A stretch of DNA of 64,000 bases from Strigops habroptila. Taxonomy: Eukaryota; Chordata; Aves; Psittaciformes; Psittacidae. The DNA lies in contig NC_044289.2 of NCBI RefSeq assembly GCF_004027225.2, positions 5,693,761 to 5,757,760 of the forward strand, read 5' to 3'. Of the stretch, positions 39,068-51,664 are shown one piece after another. Position numbers and translations under genes: made by a program. The first letter of the stretch is position 1. The number at the start of each line of letters is the position of its first letter. The notes beneath the pieces were generated by a model. The model ran no database searches and was not told the origin of the DNA. It saw only the letters and a program-made list of their open reading frames with translations.

Positions 39068-42000
39068 TGTACTGAATGAGCATCTCATTGGCACAAGCTG
39101 AATTTCCAAGCACCTGTTCCATAATGCCTTCATCTTGGCACAAAATATGAGCTGAAATTACTGAAAATAGTCCACTTTTCAGTTGTATTAGATTTAATTT
39201 CTGATGGGCACCTGCAAATAAGTGCAGAAGTTCTATTGTGAATCTGGGAGGTGTTAACCCCGACATCTAACATGTTATTGAGCCTTTCTGAATAATCTGG
39301 GAGAATTTTTACAGCCAGCTATCTAGCCAACTCAGGATACAGGAACATGGAAAAAGCACAAAGAATTGAGAGCACCAGTGTTGCTAAGAACTGGTATTAC
39401 TTAGCAGGGGCATAGCTCATGTTTTCTTAAGACAAAAACTGAAACTCCTAGACAGGCTGTTTCACGTGTCTGTCTGTGTCTGTATGCACACTCCTACCAT
39501 GCTGAAATTGTTACTATGCTGTCTTTTAACACTTCTAATTTATTTGTTACAATGTACTTGCCTATTTGAAGTATCTACAAAGCACCATAAATGCATATTC
39601 TATACTCTTAGCCTTCCTTTTTGGTATCTCCCTTTCCTCCTGTCCTCAGCACGGCTTGTCCCACACCCCCTCATTGGGAGGCACCGCTGTTGTGGCTGCC
39701 TGGCCAAGCAGCAGGGCACACAAAAAGCAGCAGAACTCACCATATGGGCTTCCCAGCAGGGGTGCCACCACTCTGGGTTTCTGCACTCTGTCTACTGAGT
39801 CCCAATCAGCAGACACACACCAGTCCCACAGTCTAACTGCATTAAAATTAACCCACAGTTTAAAAAGTTGTAAGAGGACAGACAGAATGACTGGATATCA
39901 CCTATTTCTTTAGAAATACAAGCTAAAGAGAGTCACCAGCCTAAAAAGTTTCCAATCTAGGTATAAGAAAATGGTGACAAGTGGTTAGACACACATAAGT
40001 ATAAATAAGGAAGTCCCTTTAATTTAAATATTAGTTCCTACTTTTCCTAAGGGCTTTCTGTGCATCCTTGAGGCTTAAACATTCTATTACCATAGAAACA
40101 GTATCCTGTGTCATTGTGGACCTTACTGTAGCTTGTGCTGTTATGGAAACAGTCATCTGAACAGCTGTCCTCATGTTATATATTTCAGATATTGTGTTTG
40201 TAAAGATCCATTTCTAAACTATCCTTTCAGGATTAATTTTAATAAAAACTAATTCTCTGAAGTATTTAACAATTTTAGAAACACCTCAAGGCTGCTCTAA
40301 ATTAAAAATACAACATCCCATGCATGAGTGGAAATGAAAGAGAAACCATAAGAAGGCACAGTGTGAAATTGGGGCTTAGCTGACTGAACTGGGAACTGGG
40401 AATTCTTAAATTTTAATTCAAAATGAACCACTCTTCTGTCTTGGAAAAACCATCTAAGATCTTGAAAAAAGATACATGTGAGTTGGAAGCTCTACTCCCA
40501 CTAATTTTTAACTGGGAATTGAGTCCTTAGCTGGTCCTAGAGCTCTGAGAAAATCTCAATATTTCATATTTGTAACATCTGAGATACTACTACTTACTTA
40601 TTTCACAAGAGTTCTGTGGGCATAAGTATTTCTTTATTTTCTTGAGTAAAGCCATTGCAGAATCTGTGACAGAATAATAAGGTTTTATTTGAGTTAGTGG
40701 TCATTCATCACTTAACTTGTCAGACGTAAATAGCTTCCTGGCTGATTATATTGATTATACCCTATAGTTACTACAAATTAAGACCGTAAATGTACACTTT
40801 CTATCTTTATCTCTTTATCTTTTTTTTTTTTTTAATCAAAATCATCTATACCAAGAAGGTTATATCCCACCTCTATATTCCTACACAAAATAATGGTTAT
40901 TATGGCTTGTAATGGGAGCATTTCCTAACACTGAAAAGATAGAGAGAGCATTTTAACATCTATAAAGAAAACATCCAAACATCATGAATTCATTGATAGA
41001 ATTCAAGTACTTCCACTGAGCTTCAGGGAAGCAGGAAAACAAAAACTGCCCAGAAACATGTCAGTTTTGAAACCCACCTAATTTCCCCTCATAAAGCCAG
41101 TGATGCAGTGATACCTCAGCTCTTACCATCATTTAAATGGAGTAATGTTTTTGTCATGTCCTCCTAATTTAGCCTTGAGTTTGACTCCTTAGGCACTTTT
41201 TCTTTCCTAAACTGAACTACTGTGTTCTTGAATTCAGCTTAAAAAACATTAAAAATTAGCCCACTGAATCTCCACCCCCAAAAACGGGGGCCACAAACAT
41301 GACTGTGCAGTCTGAGAGCACAGCCACAGGAATGAGGAGCTGTTGGCGCTGGTGCAGCTTGTAGCCCAGCACTAAACTCTCAGGAAAACTGTCCATGCAA
41401 AACTTGTTAGCATTCTACTTTTGGGATATGTAATGGGACAATTAAGATATCAACACAGACTTATTTATTTTTTTCCCTTCAAAATATTTACAGGGTGTGT
41501 ATATTATGTGTCATAATTTATTTTGTTCTTCTATTTGCAACTGCCACAGAGTTTGGCAGAGTGTGTTATCTATAGATTGTTACCTGTGAAAGATTCCATC
41601 TTTGCAGCTCTGGTATTCCCCCTTGGCTTAGTCAGTAATCTCTATCAGCTGTCAGAGCTCTTGGTGCTTTCTCACGTTATTTCTGAAAAGACAGAATAAA
41701 TTGATTTGCTGAATTTAACAAAGCTGACAGGTATCATTCCATTTTGTTCATCTCCCTAAATGGTGATTGTTCTAGTGAGGCTAATATTGTTCTCCTTCTC
41801 TTCATTTATAGCCATGTTTTTCAGAAAACAGATTTTCTGATCTTTATTTTTTAGTATTTCAGGTTTTCGGAATGTACGCCCATTTCTTAGATTCCCTAAC
41901 AGGCTACAGCAAAATACAGTAATTAAAAAACAGGTGACATGCCATACTCTCGATATAGGCCTTAAAAAAACCCCAAGCCTACAAGCAGATGAGGTAGCAA

Positions 42001-45000
42001 TTACTTTTTGAAGGAAGTATTTTCTAAGTGAGCACAGAAAAGATTCAACATTTGAGGTTTGCCTAAGTCCTAATTCTGCAAACATTTTTTCTCATGCTTT
42101 TGATCCTCACAATTATTGAAATAATCAGATGAATACTGAACTAAAAAGAATGTTCACCATCACTTTTCGAAAGAATGGTCTTTCTTACAGGTAGTTGCAG
42201 TTAACTTTTGTTTAAATCCATGCAGATTCCTTGTATGAGTATCCAGATGGTTTTGAAAGTACTCCTCTAATTTTAAGTATGTCAGCAAGGATTAAGATAT
42301 GTATGACACACTGAAATACGCATTTATAAAAGGAAGAAAGACTGATTTTGGAGTAACTAAATTAAATAAGTTTTAGTTGCTTCTGATCCTGGGTTGTCTC
42401 CAAGTTCTGTGTTTAATGAAGCTTTGTGCAGGTTTTTTATTAATATCATATTTTTACTTAGAACTTGCCTTGCCTGCTGCTTTCATTGCTAATGTATCTG
42501 GCAGCATCAGTCCCTGTTGGAGTCCATATGCTCAGGGGAGTATTCAGCTGTTCAGACAGTATTTGTTTTTTCTGTTCCTATGATACTCATACCACTGTAC
42601 ATTTGGGAGCCCTTTACTTGGAAGACACATAGTATGCATATCTTGATTTAACAGAAAAGTTGCTGTAGCTCGTATACTTTTTATCTTTTTTATAGAGCTT
42701 GATTTCTAACTGGTTTACAGTATTTTATGTATTTGAGAGAGCTGCTGTATGCTTGGAGTTTGTCACCTGTAGAAAGTGTATATAAAAACAATTCTTATGT
42801 CTGAGCTTGGAAGCCATACATTGACACTAGCCAAGAAGGTCAAAATCCAATTTTGCCATCTTATTAATCACTAACCTGCTGGAAAAACAATGCGTATCCT
42901 ACTGAATTAGTGCAGCAGAACTGATAGAAATATTATTTACTTGTGCAGCAACTTGAAGTAGTTCTTAAATGACTCAAGTTTAGAGAAAAAAATAAACTGA
43001 GGCTGCTACTAAGAAAGTGCTTTAATGTACACAGTGCAATAACTAGATATGAAAAATTACATTTTAGATGGTTGTTTTCTGAGAAGACAAGTCATTTTTA
43101 AAACTACTTTGTGCAAATATTTATTCCTTTTTTAAATATTTCTAACTTCAGTTTGTGGCTGTTAATGTTTTAGACTCTATACACATAGAACAAAGAATAT
43201 ATCAGTGGATGCAACAGTGTGTATATCCTGAAGAGATCGATGGCATTAATCCAAGTTGGCTTAATCATCCTATGGAAAGTGCTTTAAATTTAACATTTTG
43301 TTCATTTATACATATTGCTTATTCCTTTAATTATTGCTTTTGCTGAAACACAAAGTTGCAGACAGCTTAGTATACAGCTTAGTTTCAGCACTGCATTAAG
43401 TGCAGGTATCATGATGATGAAAAAGCTTTTGTCTCCCAAAGTGCTCTCTAACTAATCATTACCAATTAATTAGTGATGCACAAATTAATAACAACAATGT
43501 GGGTGGGGAAGGCCTAGAAGAGTCAAAGTTTCTGTGCCTAAATTCTGTATCTAAGAACCGTCATGTGCACTGAACACTTTCCATCCTTGGTACAGAGTAC
43601 TAGTAATAGTATGGACAAAACCGCGTGTACGATTTTGCAGGTATACTGCATGCACAGGTAGGAGTTAGGGCTGTGCTGACATTAACTTGATATTCTTGAT
43701 GAAGTGCAACACTTCCAAGTACTGTTCTGAGAATGTATTTTCAACAGCTCAGATGTTCTTGTAATACTTACTAAATTATTAGATCCTCTTTAAGTTGTTG
43801 CATAATTTTTACTTTAATTTTTGTACTCTGTGTGTACCAGACTTGTACAAGCCTGTTGAATGTGTCTGACTTTGGATCAGGACAGTTCTAGAGAATGTAG
43901 TGGAGTTCTTTTGCAGGACTCCCAAGATTGTAAGTTTTCCCACATATTCCTTTCGTTTTGTTTAAGCGCTATATAATATTTCACAGTTAAGTATTTTACA
44001 AAAATCCACAGCCTGTAGTAAGTGTCAAACAGCGACTACAGTACAGAGCAGATTCACACGTTTTATCTAGCTGGTCTCTGCCCCTTGACTTAGATCACAC
44101 CATCTCAATGTCTTTGATTTTGATTTTTCCTAAATGAAAATCAATGATTTTTACAGTAATGAAGATTTTATGGAATCTGTTTATTAGTTTAAAATGTTTA
44201 TTAGAGATTACCATGAAAAAAAATACTTTTGTCCCAACTGTACATGAAGAGTATTCTATTACTTTATTTATGTAGAAGATATTTGCATTATGCTTCCATC
44301 TTAAACTCTCCTATTTAATTAGTATTTTTTAATTTGTTTTTCTTTTATAGTTTATCCCGTAGGTTGGATGAAATACTCATGAAAACCTTCAGAAGACTGC
44401 TTGGAAAAGGTATCTATTTTCAGTGAAGCTACAAGCAGGAAACTACCACTGGCCTGGTAAGATATCAAAACTTTTAAACCCTTGGAGTGCCTTGTGCTTC
44501 ACCCCTAGAAGGGAAAGGGCCACTCTCTGGTGTGACTTTTCACTTTCGAGCTGGCTATTTCTCTCTGGATTGTCAGTTCTACCCAAACACCAGAATGTCT
44601 TCTCAGCTTGGAGCTGGGAATTCCTGCTGTCAAGCCCAGCTGAGAAGGTCAGGACTGAGCCTTAACTGCTGCTACTATTAAAGATCCAAAGCCTGCAGTC
44701 CCAGAGATGAGAGGTCCTGTGCTCTTGATTGCTGAGACTGCGTCCTCTCCCTTCCAAAGAGGTGTCAAATACAATCCCAGTACTAAAGACAGCATAAATA
44801 GACTTAAATCCAGGATCTACCTGTTCTCTGGCCCACAAAATTTTGAACAAAATTGATTTAATGGCTTGCTTTCAGCATAGCTCTGTAGTCAGCCATTGAC
44901 AGAGGTAAGCTAAAGGTGTCTCAAGAGTATTTGCTTATAATTGATCTGATAATTGTCTCTGTGATAGTTAAGATGTCAGCACTGATGACTAAGTAGCCAC

Positions 45001-48000
45001 TTTCATGCACTAGTCTGTGTATGAAGAATTCTCAACTTTTGTTTCCAGGTTGCGATTTCTCTAAACCATGTCAAAAGATAGTTTTATATAGATTTTGAAT
45101 AAAAGAGCAATACTCGAACACCATGGGTTATGTTGGTGATTTAACATGTAATATGTTACAACCATGACCTGTCATCATTGGTTGTTCAAGAGTTGTGTTA
45201 TAAATTTGCATTCAACGAATGTTGACAGCATTTGTGTTTTATAAGAAAAGTTGTTGTCTTCAGAATTAAGCAACGATCAGATGTAGTGAAGAAGCATGAT
45301 TATTTCCAAACAACACAAATACATTAGCAATTTCAAAGTACTTCAAAATACATGGTTTTGTCTTTAATTGTGCTGTTACTGTGCTTGCTCATGAGTTGTG
45401 GGTGATAACATGTGATTATCATCTGCCTACTTGATCACATGCACATTTGTGATGCTTGCAAGAGAAAACATTATCTGGCTGGTAACTGTCATATTATGCA
45501 GAGTTTAAGAGACTGTTTCCCAGACAACAGAATAGTCATATTGCATCCATGAACTGTACACCATTGTGCATCCGCACTGAACTCAAACACCCCGTGGCAG
45601 CTGCTGCTCCCACTAATGACACAGACAAGATGGAACTGTTTGTATATAGACTCCCTGAACTATGGAAATCAAGAAAATTGCACAATTTAATAAAAAATTG
45701 TTAAAAAAAAAAATTAAAAATTCATGGCTCTAATGAGTCATACAGCACATATATTGTTACAAATTTTGAGTCAGTTTTTAAATTGAAAACAAATCATTCA
45801 CTCACCAAAAGCCATTTAAGGACCCTGTACCTACCTGTTCAAGAGCTCTGCTGCAAACCATAAATAAAAGTGCACTCATGTAATGCGGTATAACATTTCA
45901 CTGTGGCAATTTGAGTATGTTAAACAAACCACCACAGACAGCAGGAGGAAGACCTTACCTTGGAGTAGCCAATATGCTAATGATGAGGCAATGAGAGGGC
46001 CAGCTGGGTGTGATTGTGCGCACACTGAGTTTTTACATTTTGTCTGTAGTCAGGTGGAAGAGAAAGCTGATAAGAAAAACAATTATTTGCATTCATCTTA
46101 TATAAACAGTATTAGAGCCTGGTCAGTGTAGACAGTATGTTTCACAACTGCAGTAGGTGTATCACATGCTTGATAAGGAAGGTACTTGGCCAGTTTTGCA
46201 TATGAGGCAACAGTATTCTAAAGGTGTGCAGCTTTAGGTCTCTTAAGATATTTTCTGGCAGTAGAATAAAATAAAAGGGATTCGAATATCAAATGTTGGT
46301 TCCAGGGCTAGTTCCAGGTCATTCTATTAAACGCATTTTTTTTAATATACCCTAACTTAAACTAAATCTTCTAAAGCAAAGATAATGTCTGGGTTTGAAT
46401 TTTCCTTTGTTTTTTTTTTTTCTTTGGTGGGGGGGATGTTGTGGGGTTTTCGGGTTTTTTTGTTTTGTTTTCTAGGGTTTGGTGGTTATTTGGGGAAGGG
46501 ACAGACGTTAAATGCTAGGTAACAAAAACTCAATCTCTCCTTGATATTCTCAGCTTCAACTAGCTCTAATTTTTATCTCTGCTAGGTTTCTTGATGCAAA
46601 CTTACAGGCATAGACAGCAAAGGCCTGTGATTTGTGTATGCAACTCTTTGTGTAGATAGTAAGCAAAGCAAATGTGTTAGTGTGTAAGAACTGACAAAGG
46701 AAGTGCGTGTGACTTACTTCTAAGCTTGGCCTTTTCTGTAGGGCAGGTACCTATCCAAAGTTCAGCCAGTCATTGTAGGCAATAAAAAGTTGACAGAGAG
46801 ATCTGCAGCCTTGAGAGAAAGACATGCTGTTGTTCTATCCATTTGCTGTTGCTGCCATGGAGGGATCCATTGACTCTCAGCAAAACATGACCAAACCACA
46901 GTCGCTAAAATTGTCCAGTGTTGAAGTAATTTATGCACCCTGGTAAGTCAAGTTGATGGGTAATTTGACTGCTTTATTGAGTAAGTGGAAACACTAGTAC
47001 GAAGAGAGACAAATCTCAGCTGGCTTTCAAAAGATCATATCTTACTTTAGAGCCTAGAAATTATCTGGGGAGCCAGACTGTTTTAAATGTGTCTGAGAAG
47101 GAAATGAGCAGCATTTTGAAACAGGAAATAGATTTGTAATAGCATTGTTAAGAAATTACATCCTTTTTTTTTTTCCACCTCCCCGTATCAGCACGCTAGA
47201 GAACAGCAGCACTTTTTGACTATGGCCTTCGTACAACAGCTATGCACACATACATATATATTAAAGATTTAAGAGGTAGAAAAATAATATATATTAAGAA
47301 ATTGCAGGAAGAATCCTTTTATGCAATCAATATTGGGAAACAAATTCTGGATCTGCATATAAGTCTGTGGGAAAGAGTTAGTACCTTACTGGTTTTAGTC
47401 ATAAGAAGGAAGGAAGTATATGCCTCCTTTTTATGATACAGGAAATAGAATATGGCATCTGAGGATGAATAATTCTGGCTACACACTCTGCCTTTTGTGT
47501 CATCTTTCTCCCCCCAAAAGACAAGAAAAGCTGCCTGAGACAAACTTCTATGTTGTGGTTTGCACTCACTGCATTTCATTGCTGCAATAAGACATGTACG
47601 TGAGCAATACTACATAGATCAAATTGTACAAGTCTGGGTTCAGTATTGCCCCGTGATCAACTGATTTCTCCGTCCTTTATTTCCATTCCATAGGCTTACA
47701 TGTGATTTAATTTTCTGGCATAAAAAAACTTTCTGGCCAGGCAAACAGATGTTCTGAATCAGAGTGTCACAGGATTCCTGCTGCCTGTATTTCACTTGTG
47801 ATGAAGACAAACGTGGAAGGTGATCATACAACAATGCTGCAAGATTGTTGTTTATATACAGGTTATCTGAAAACTCCTGGGTTTTTTCAGTCCTTTAGGA
47901 AGGTGCTGGCAGAAGCAATGTATTTTGGGATGCATGTGTTTATTATTCATTGCAGGCTACCTATGTCAGAGATCAGATTGCCAATGACAGTTCTTTTTAT

Positions 48001-50129
48001 CCTTCCCCTAGCAGGGGATCAGTACAGATCACTGGCATGCTGGATGGGTAGCATGTGGTGTAAAATACTGTGGTGAGTATGTGCAGGGCCACTTAGGTGA
48101 TAATTTTAGAAATTATTTAAACTAGTCTAAGATCATACTGTCGTCAAACTATATGTGGCCATGTGTTCCTGTCTCGCTGTTTTGCTGCTGCTGCAGTCCT
48201 GCAGCTGAGCAGCCAGAAACAGCAGTAAACTGGCCCAGCAGTAAGTCAGGTTTTTTGTAGGTTTATGTTTTTGCCAAACTAACCAGGCTTAACTAGAGGA
48301 CATAGAAGGGAACTTTTTATTATTATTGGGGGATGTTTCATTGCTTTTATGTTGATTTTTCATTAATATTTTTGAAATATTAAAAAAAGAAAAAAAGGAC
48401 CAAATCTATCTTTCTGATTTGTTCCCAGCAAGGAATTTCTGTCTGGAGCATGTTTTAGGTTGGAAGCAGTGGAATGATTTATTTCTGCAGAAAAATATGC
48501 TCTGGATTTAGGGGTGGGCAGCCCTTTGAGAGTGGTTGCCCCTGAGGCGCAGAATCAGAGTAGGGATCTTGTCCTTTCTCACATGGCAAAGCTCAGAGGT
48601 GTGGAAAACTGGCGATCGGTTTGCTTATGAGACGGTAAGTCCGTGTCCTTTCTCTCTGATGGAATAGCAAGCAACAGGTCTTCGCGTGGAGAACGTTACG
48701 GAAATCTAGCCCCCTCTTGTGGTTTTTCCAAACAGAAGGTATGAATCGATTCGAACTTAGCTCTGAATAAAAACAGATATACGGGCATCTTTTCTCTGAA
48801 AGTTGATATGGTTACTGGTATTAGTCTCGGGATATAAAATTATAATCTTTAAAAGTTTTTATTTGCTTTTCACATGCAACTTCACAGCCATTTTCACCAG
48901 AACATGGGGGATTAGGGGAAAGGGATTTGTTGGCTATTTCTATAATCTGACTTTTCTTCAAATTGAGGGAGGAAGAGTCCTAAATACTAAAGGATAGCGA
49001 AAAAGACTCTCCTGATTGACTGAGAAAGTACAGAAACAAATACAGGCATTTGGTTGTCTTACACTGATCTGTAGTTTATTTTGGGTTGAACCAAAATGGA
49101 TGATGCTAACAAATACCACGTCAGTGTTTGTTAGTGGATGAAGAGCAAATGCACTGATCTCCTAAAACTGTGGAATGTGTGAACCCAAGCTGGGATTCCA
49201 GTAGGCATTCCAGGGGGTCCACAGCATTGGCTTACCCAGCCCTGATGACTTGTTTTTCAACCTCAGGCCTCGTTTGCAATACCAGCATGGTCACTGGGTG
49301 ATTTTTCAGTTCCATTTATGGTTCACTGTGCAGAAAACAGAAATTCAGCTGCACTGTTCCCTTATAGCACTTCTCCTGGCCATATGAACAGCTGTTTCAG
49401 AGCAACATGAGCAGCAGCTCGAGAACAGGAGCCACTGACCTCAGATGGCACCTGCTCCAGCCAGCTTAACCAGCACCGGCAGTTGAGAAATCAGCTGCAT
49501 GGAGCCTAGTCTGACACTGCAGATACCTTGATTGAGGCAGGTAGCTTTAAGATAGTATAGAGCTCACTGATCTTAAATGCTGTTTGCTGCATTTCTGTCC
49601 CTTCCCTCTGCCCTGGGCCAAATGATGAGTCCAGACCTCAGCTGCGACAAGGAATGTGAGACTTTATCGGTTATGAAGAAGGAAGGTGAAAGGTTGTGGA
49701 GTGGGAGACCAGCTTGCTGAAGCAGCGAGAAGCATCTGTAAGGACTCAACATCAGCAGTGGAACTGCTAATGCCATGCAGGGGAGAAAAACTGGTAAAGA
49801 ATGCTGGTTATTTTGATAAAACCACATTTTCAGTACAGAAGAGGAAATATTTTCATTCCATCTATGTTTCTCTGAAGAGAGAAATGGGTGCACTGAAGCA
49901 TCTGAATGCTAGTCCATGATACAGTTTGAGCTCTGTCCTGACCTCATAAATGTATCATCATGTAAACCCATTTGCAACACCATGTTTTCAGGATGCGATA
50001 CTTGTGTAGTAGTGGCGTTTCCTCATTACTGTCTGTTTTGGATACTAATTAGGAATCTCAAAGGATCACAATTACTTGAACAAAACTCCTATTAAAGTAT
50101 GAAAAAGAGCTAGAGGAGTTGGTACTATC
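39068..50129. other. Gene-free region
   Basis: About 11 kb without a supported gene. It holds T runs (40821-40834 and about 46411-46421), a G-rich stretch at 46424-46500, and a slightly CpG-richer patch at 48540-48710. Short frames in all phases lack domain features. Confidence 0.5.
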
Positions 50130-51240
50130 CTACACTGATATATTCTGTGCTTGCTTTCTGCAAAGAAGGGTATTTGCTTATTAAAAGTAAAATTTGAGGT
50201 GACCTTTTCATACAGAGGGGTATGACTTGCAAGGCATTAAAGAACTGATTCTGGAAGCACTGGAAAGAGCTTTGCTGTCCAACAAAGCTTTCTGAAGTGC
50301 ATACAGGAAAATACAGGCAGGCACTGTTAGCCTTATATACTGACTTGACTGCTGATGGTGAAAGAATGTTTATAGATGGGGTAGTCACTAAGAATTGTAT
50401 AACGAAAGTCACTGAAGCACTATGTCTGGAAAAGAAAGCATCAACAATGTCACTTTTTGCCAATACAACTGCCAGATTGACAAAGAGAGTGGGAACTTGT
50501 TTTTCCAGTTCAAGAACAGGGCAAGACTTTTGAATGGTTTTCATTAATACTGCATGAAAATACCAGTATTTCACACACATCAAAACTTTGCATGTCAGAT
50601 CAACGAACTGGTGCAGGTGTTAGCTATATTTCAGAATATGACAGGGAAAAATACACTACCAAATACATTGTTCTTAAGTTATGAAATAGTAAACTTGCCT
50701 CAGTGTCATTTGAAAACTGTGTTGTGATATACGAAGGAGGGTCACCAACCAGAGCTCATATCCTGCCTGTTGCAAAGAAGTGCAGCAGTTAAGCACTGAA
50801 CTTTCCCCATTTACTCTTCACTGTATCAGTCATCTGCAACCTTACCACTGTAAAATTTGGTTGTAGTGATCCATCATGAATGTTGCTTCTGGCTTGCAGT
50901 CGTTTCATTCGGAAGTGCAGCTTGAATCACTGCCATCGTCATCAAGCCCTTTCCAGTTTAGAACATGGTGACATTTTGTACTGCAGAGTGCTCTAGTTGA
51001 TCTCTGGGATTAGAGCTTTGAACCAGGATGGTTTATTTTTCTAAGTGTGACACAATACCTGTTTTTTTCTTAGAGAAAGTTAAAACCATAGTTTTCTAAG
51101 CCTGAGTGGGTTTGATAATCTGGGATTTTGGTAGCCATTATAGAGTACATGAATGATCTGGACCTAATGTTAGAGATAAAGTGACTTCTGGTTTGTGAGC
51201 TATGTCCTGACATTTATGCTTTTCAGACAAAATGATAGGT
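50130..51240 (+). pseudogene. Degenerate BED-finger / hAT transposase-like gene (ZBED5/GTF2IRD2-type)
   Basis: Read across frameshifts and stops, the plus strand shows the hAT order of motifs. A BED-finger end (NLR, then PFHTEGYDLQGIKEL) is at about 50190-50250. A segment with DGERMFIDGVVTKNCITKV lies at about 50354-50410, and LFANTTARLTKRV at about 50454-50490. FEWFSLILHENTSISHTSKL at about 50530-50590 resembles the family's FxxFSLALDEST block. LHCISHLQPYHCKIWL at about 50818-50866, FIRKCSLNHC at about 50904-50940 and GDILYCRV at about 50970-50993 follow in order. MNDLDLMLEIK and CPDIYAFQTK at about 51148-51225 complete it. The acidic catalytic position is changed and several stops occur, so it is dead. 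The CR1 pair begins right after it. It could be a transposon relic or a retrocopy of a domesticated gene. Confidence 0.72.
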
Positions 51241-51261
51241 ATTTTATGAAGCTGCTTAAAG

Positions 51262-51426
51262 GGAACAAAGGAGGGAAGTTCAGGTTAGATATAAGGAAGA
51301 AGTTCTTTACTGTGAGGGTGGTGAGGCACTGGAACAGGTTGCCCAAAGAAGTGGTAAATGCTCCACCCTGGCAGTGTTCAGGGCCAGGTTGCACAGAGCC
51401 TTGGGCAACATGGCCTAGGTTGGAAC
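51262..51426 (+). mobile_element. CR1 fragment, left arm of fold-back pair
   Basis: Plus-orientation CR1 3' region (motifs such as ggttagatataaggaagaag and ggaacaggttgccca). It lacks the usual gtgtccctgccc segment before the ggttggaac motif. It is an inverted near-copy of the element immediately to its right. Confidence 0.85.
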
Positions 51427-51429
51427 ATA

Positions 51430-51664
51430 GTTCCAACCTCCTGCCCTGGGCAGGGACACCTTGCACATGGAGCATTCACCACTTTTTTGGGCAACCTGTT
51501 CCTGTACCTCACCACCCTCACAGTAAAGAACTTCTCCCTTATATCTCATCTCCTCTGGACTTGCTCCAACAGCTCCATGTCCTTCTCATGTTGAGGATAC
51601 CAGAACTGCACACAGTGCTCCAAGTGGGGTCTCACAAGAGCAGAGTAGAGGGGAAGAGATAATA
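51430..51664 (-). mobile_element. CR1 fragment, right arm of fold-back pair
   Basis: Minus-orientation CR1, starting gttccaacc and running through ccaccctcacagtaaagaac to a more 5' CR1 portion (ctctggacttgctccaacag). An internal CR1 segment is missing. The 51468-51546 part matches 51287-51365 in inverted orientation at 74 of 79 positions. Confidence 0.85.

Noticed and set aside
38859-39266. 135-codon minus-strand frame
   Set aside because: No recognisable domain; it overlaps the 56-bp repeated motif and looks non-coding.
50125-50583. 152-codon minus-strand frame
   Set aside because: It is antisense to the hAT-like relic, whose plus-strand motifs explain the region.
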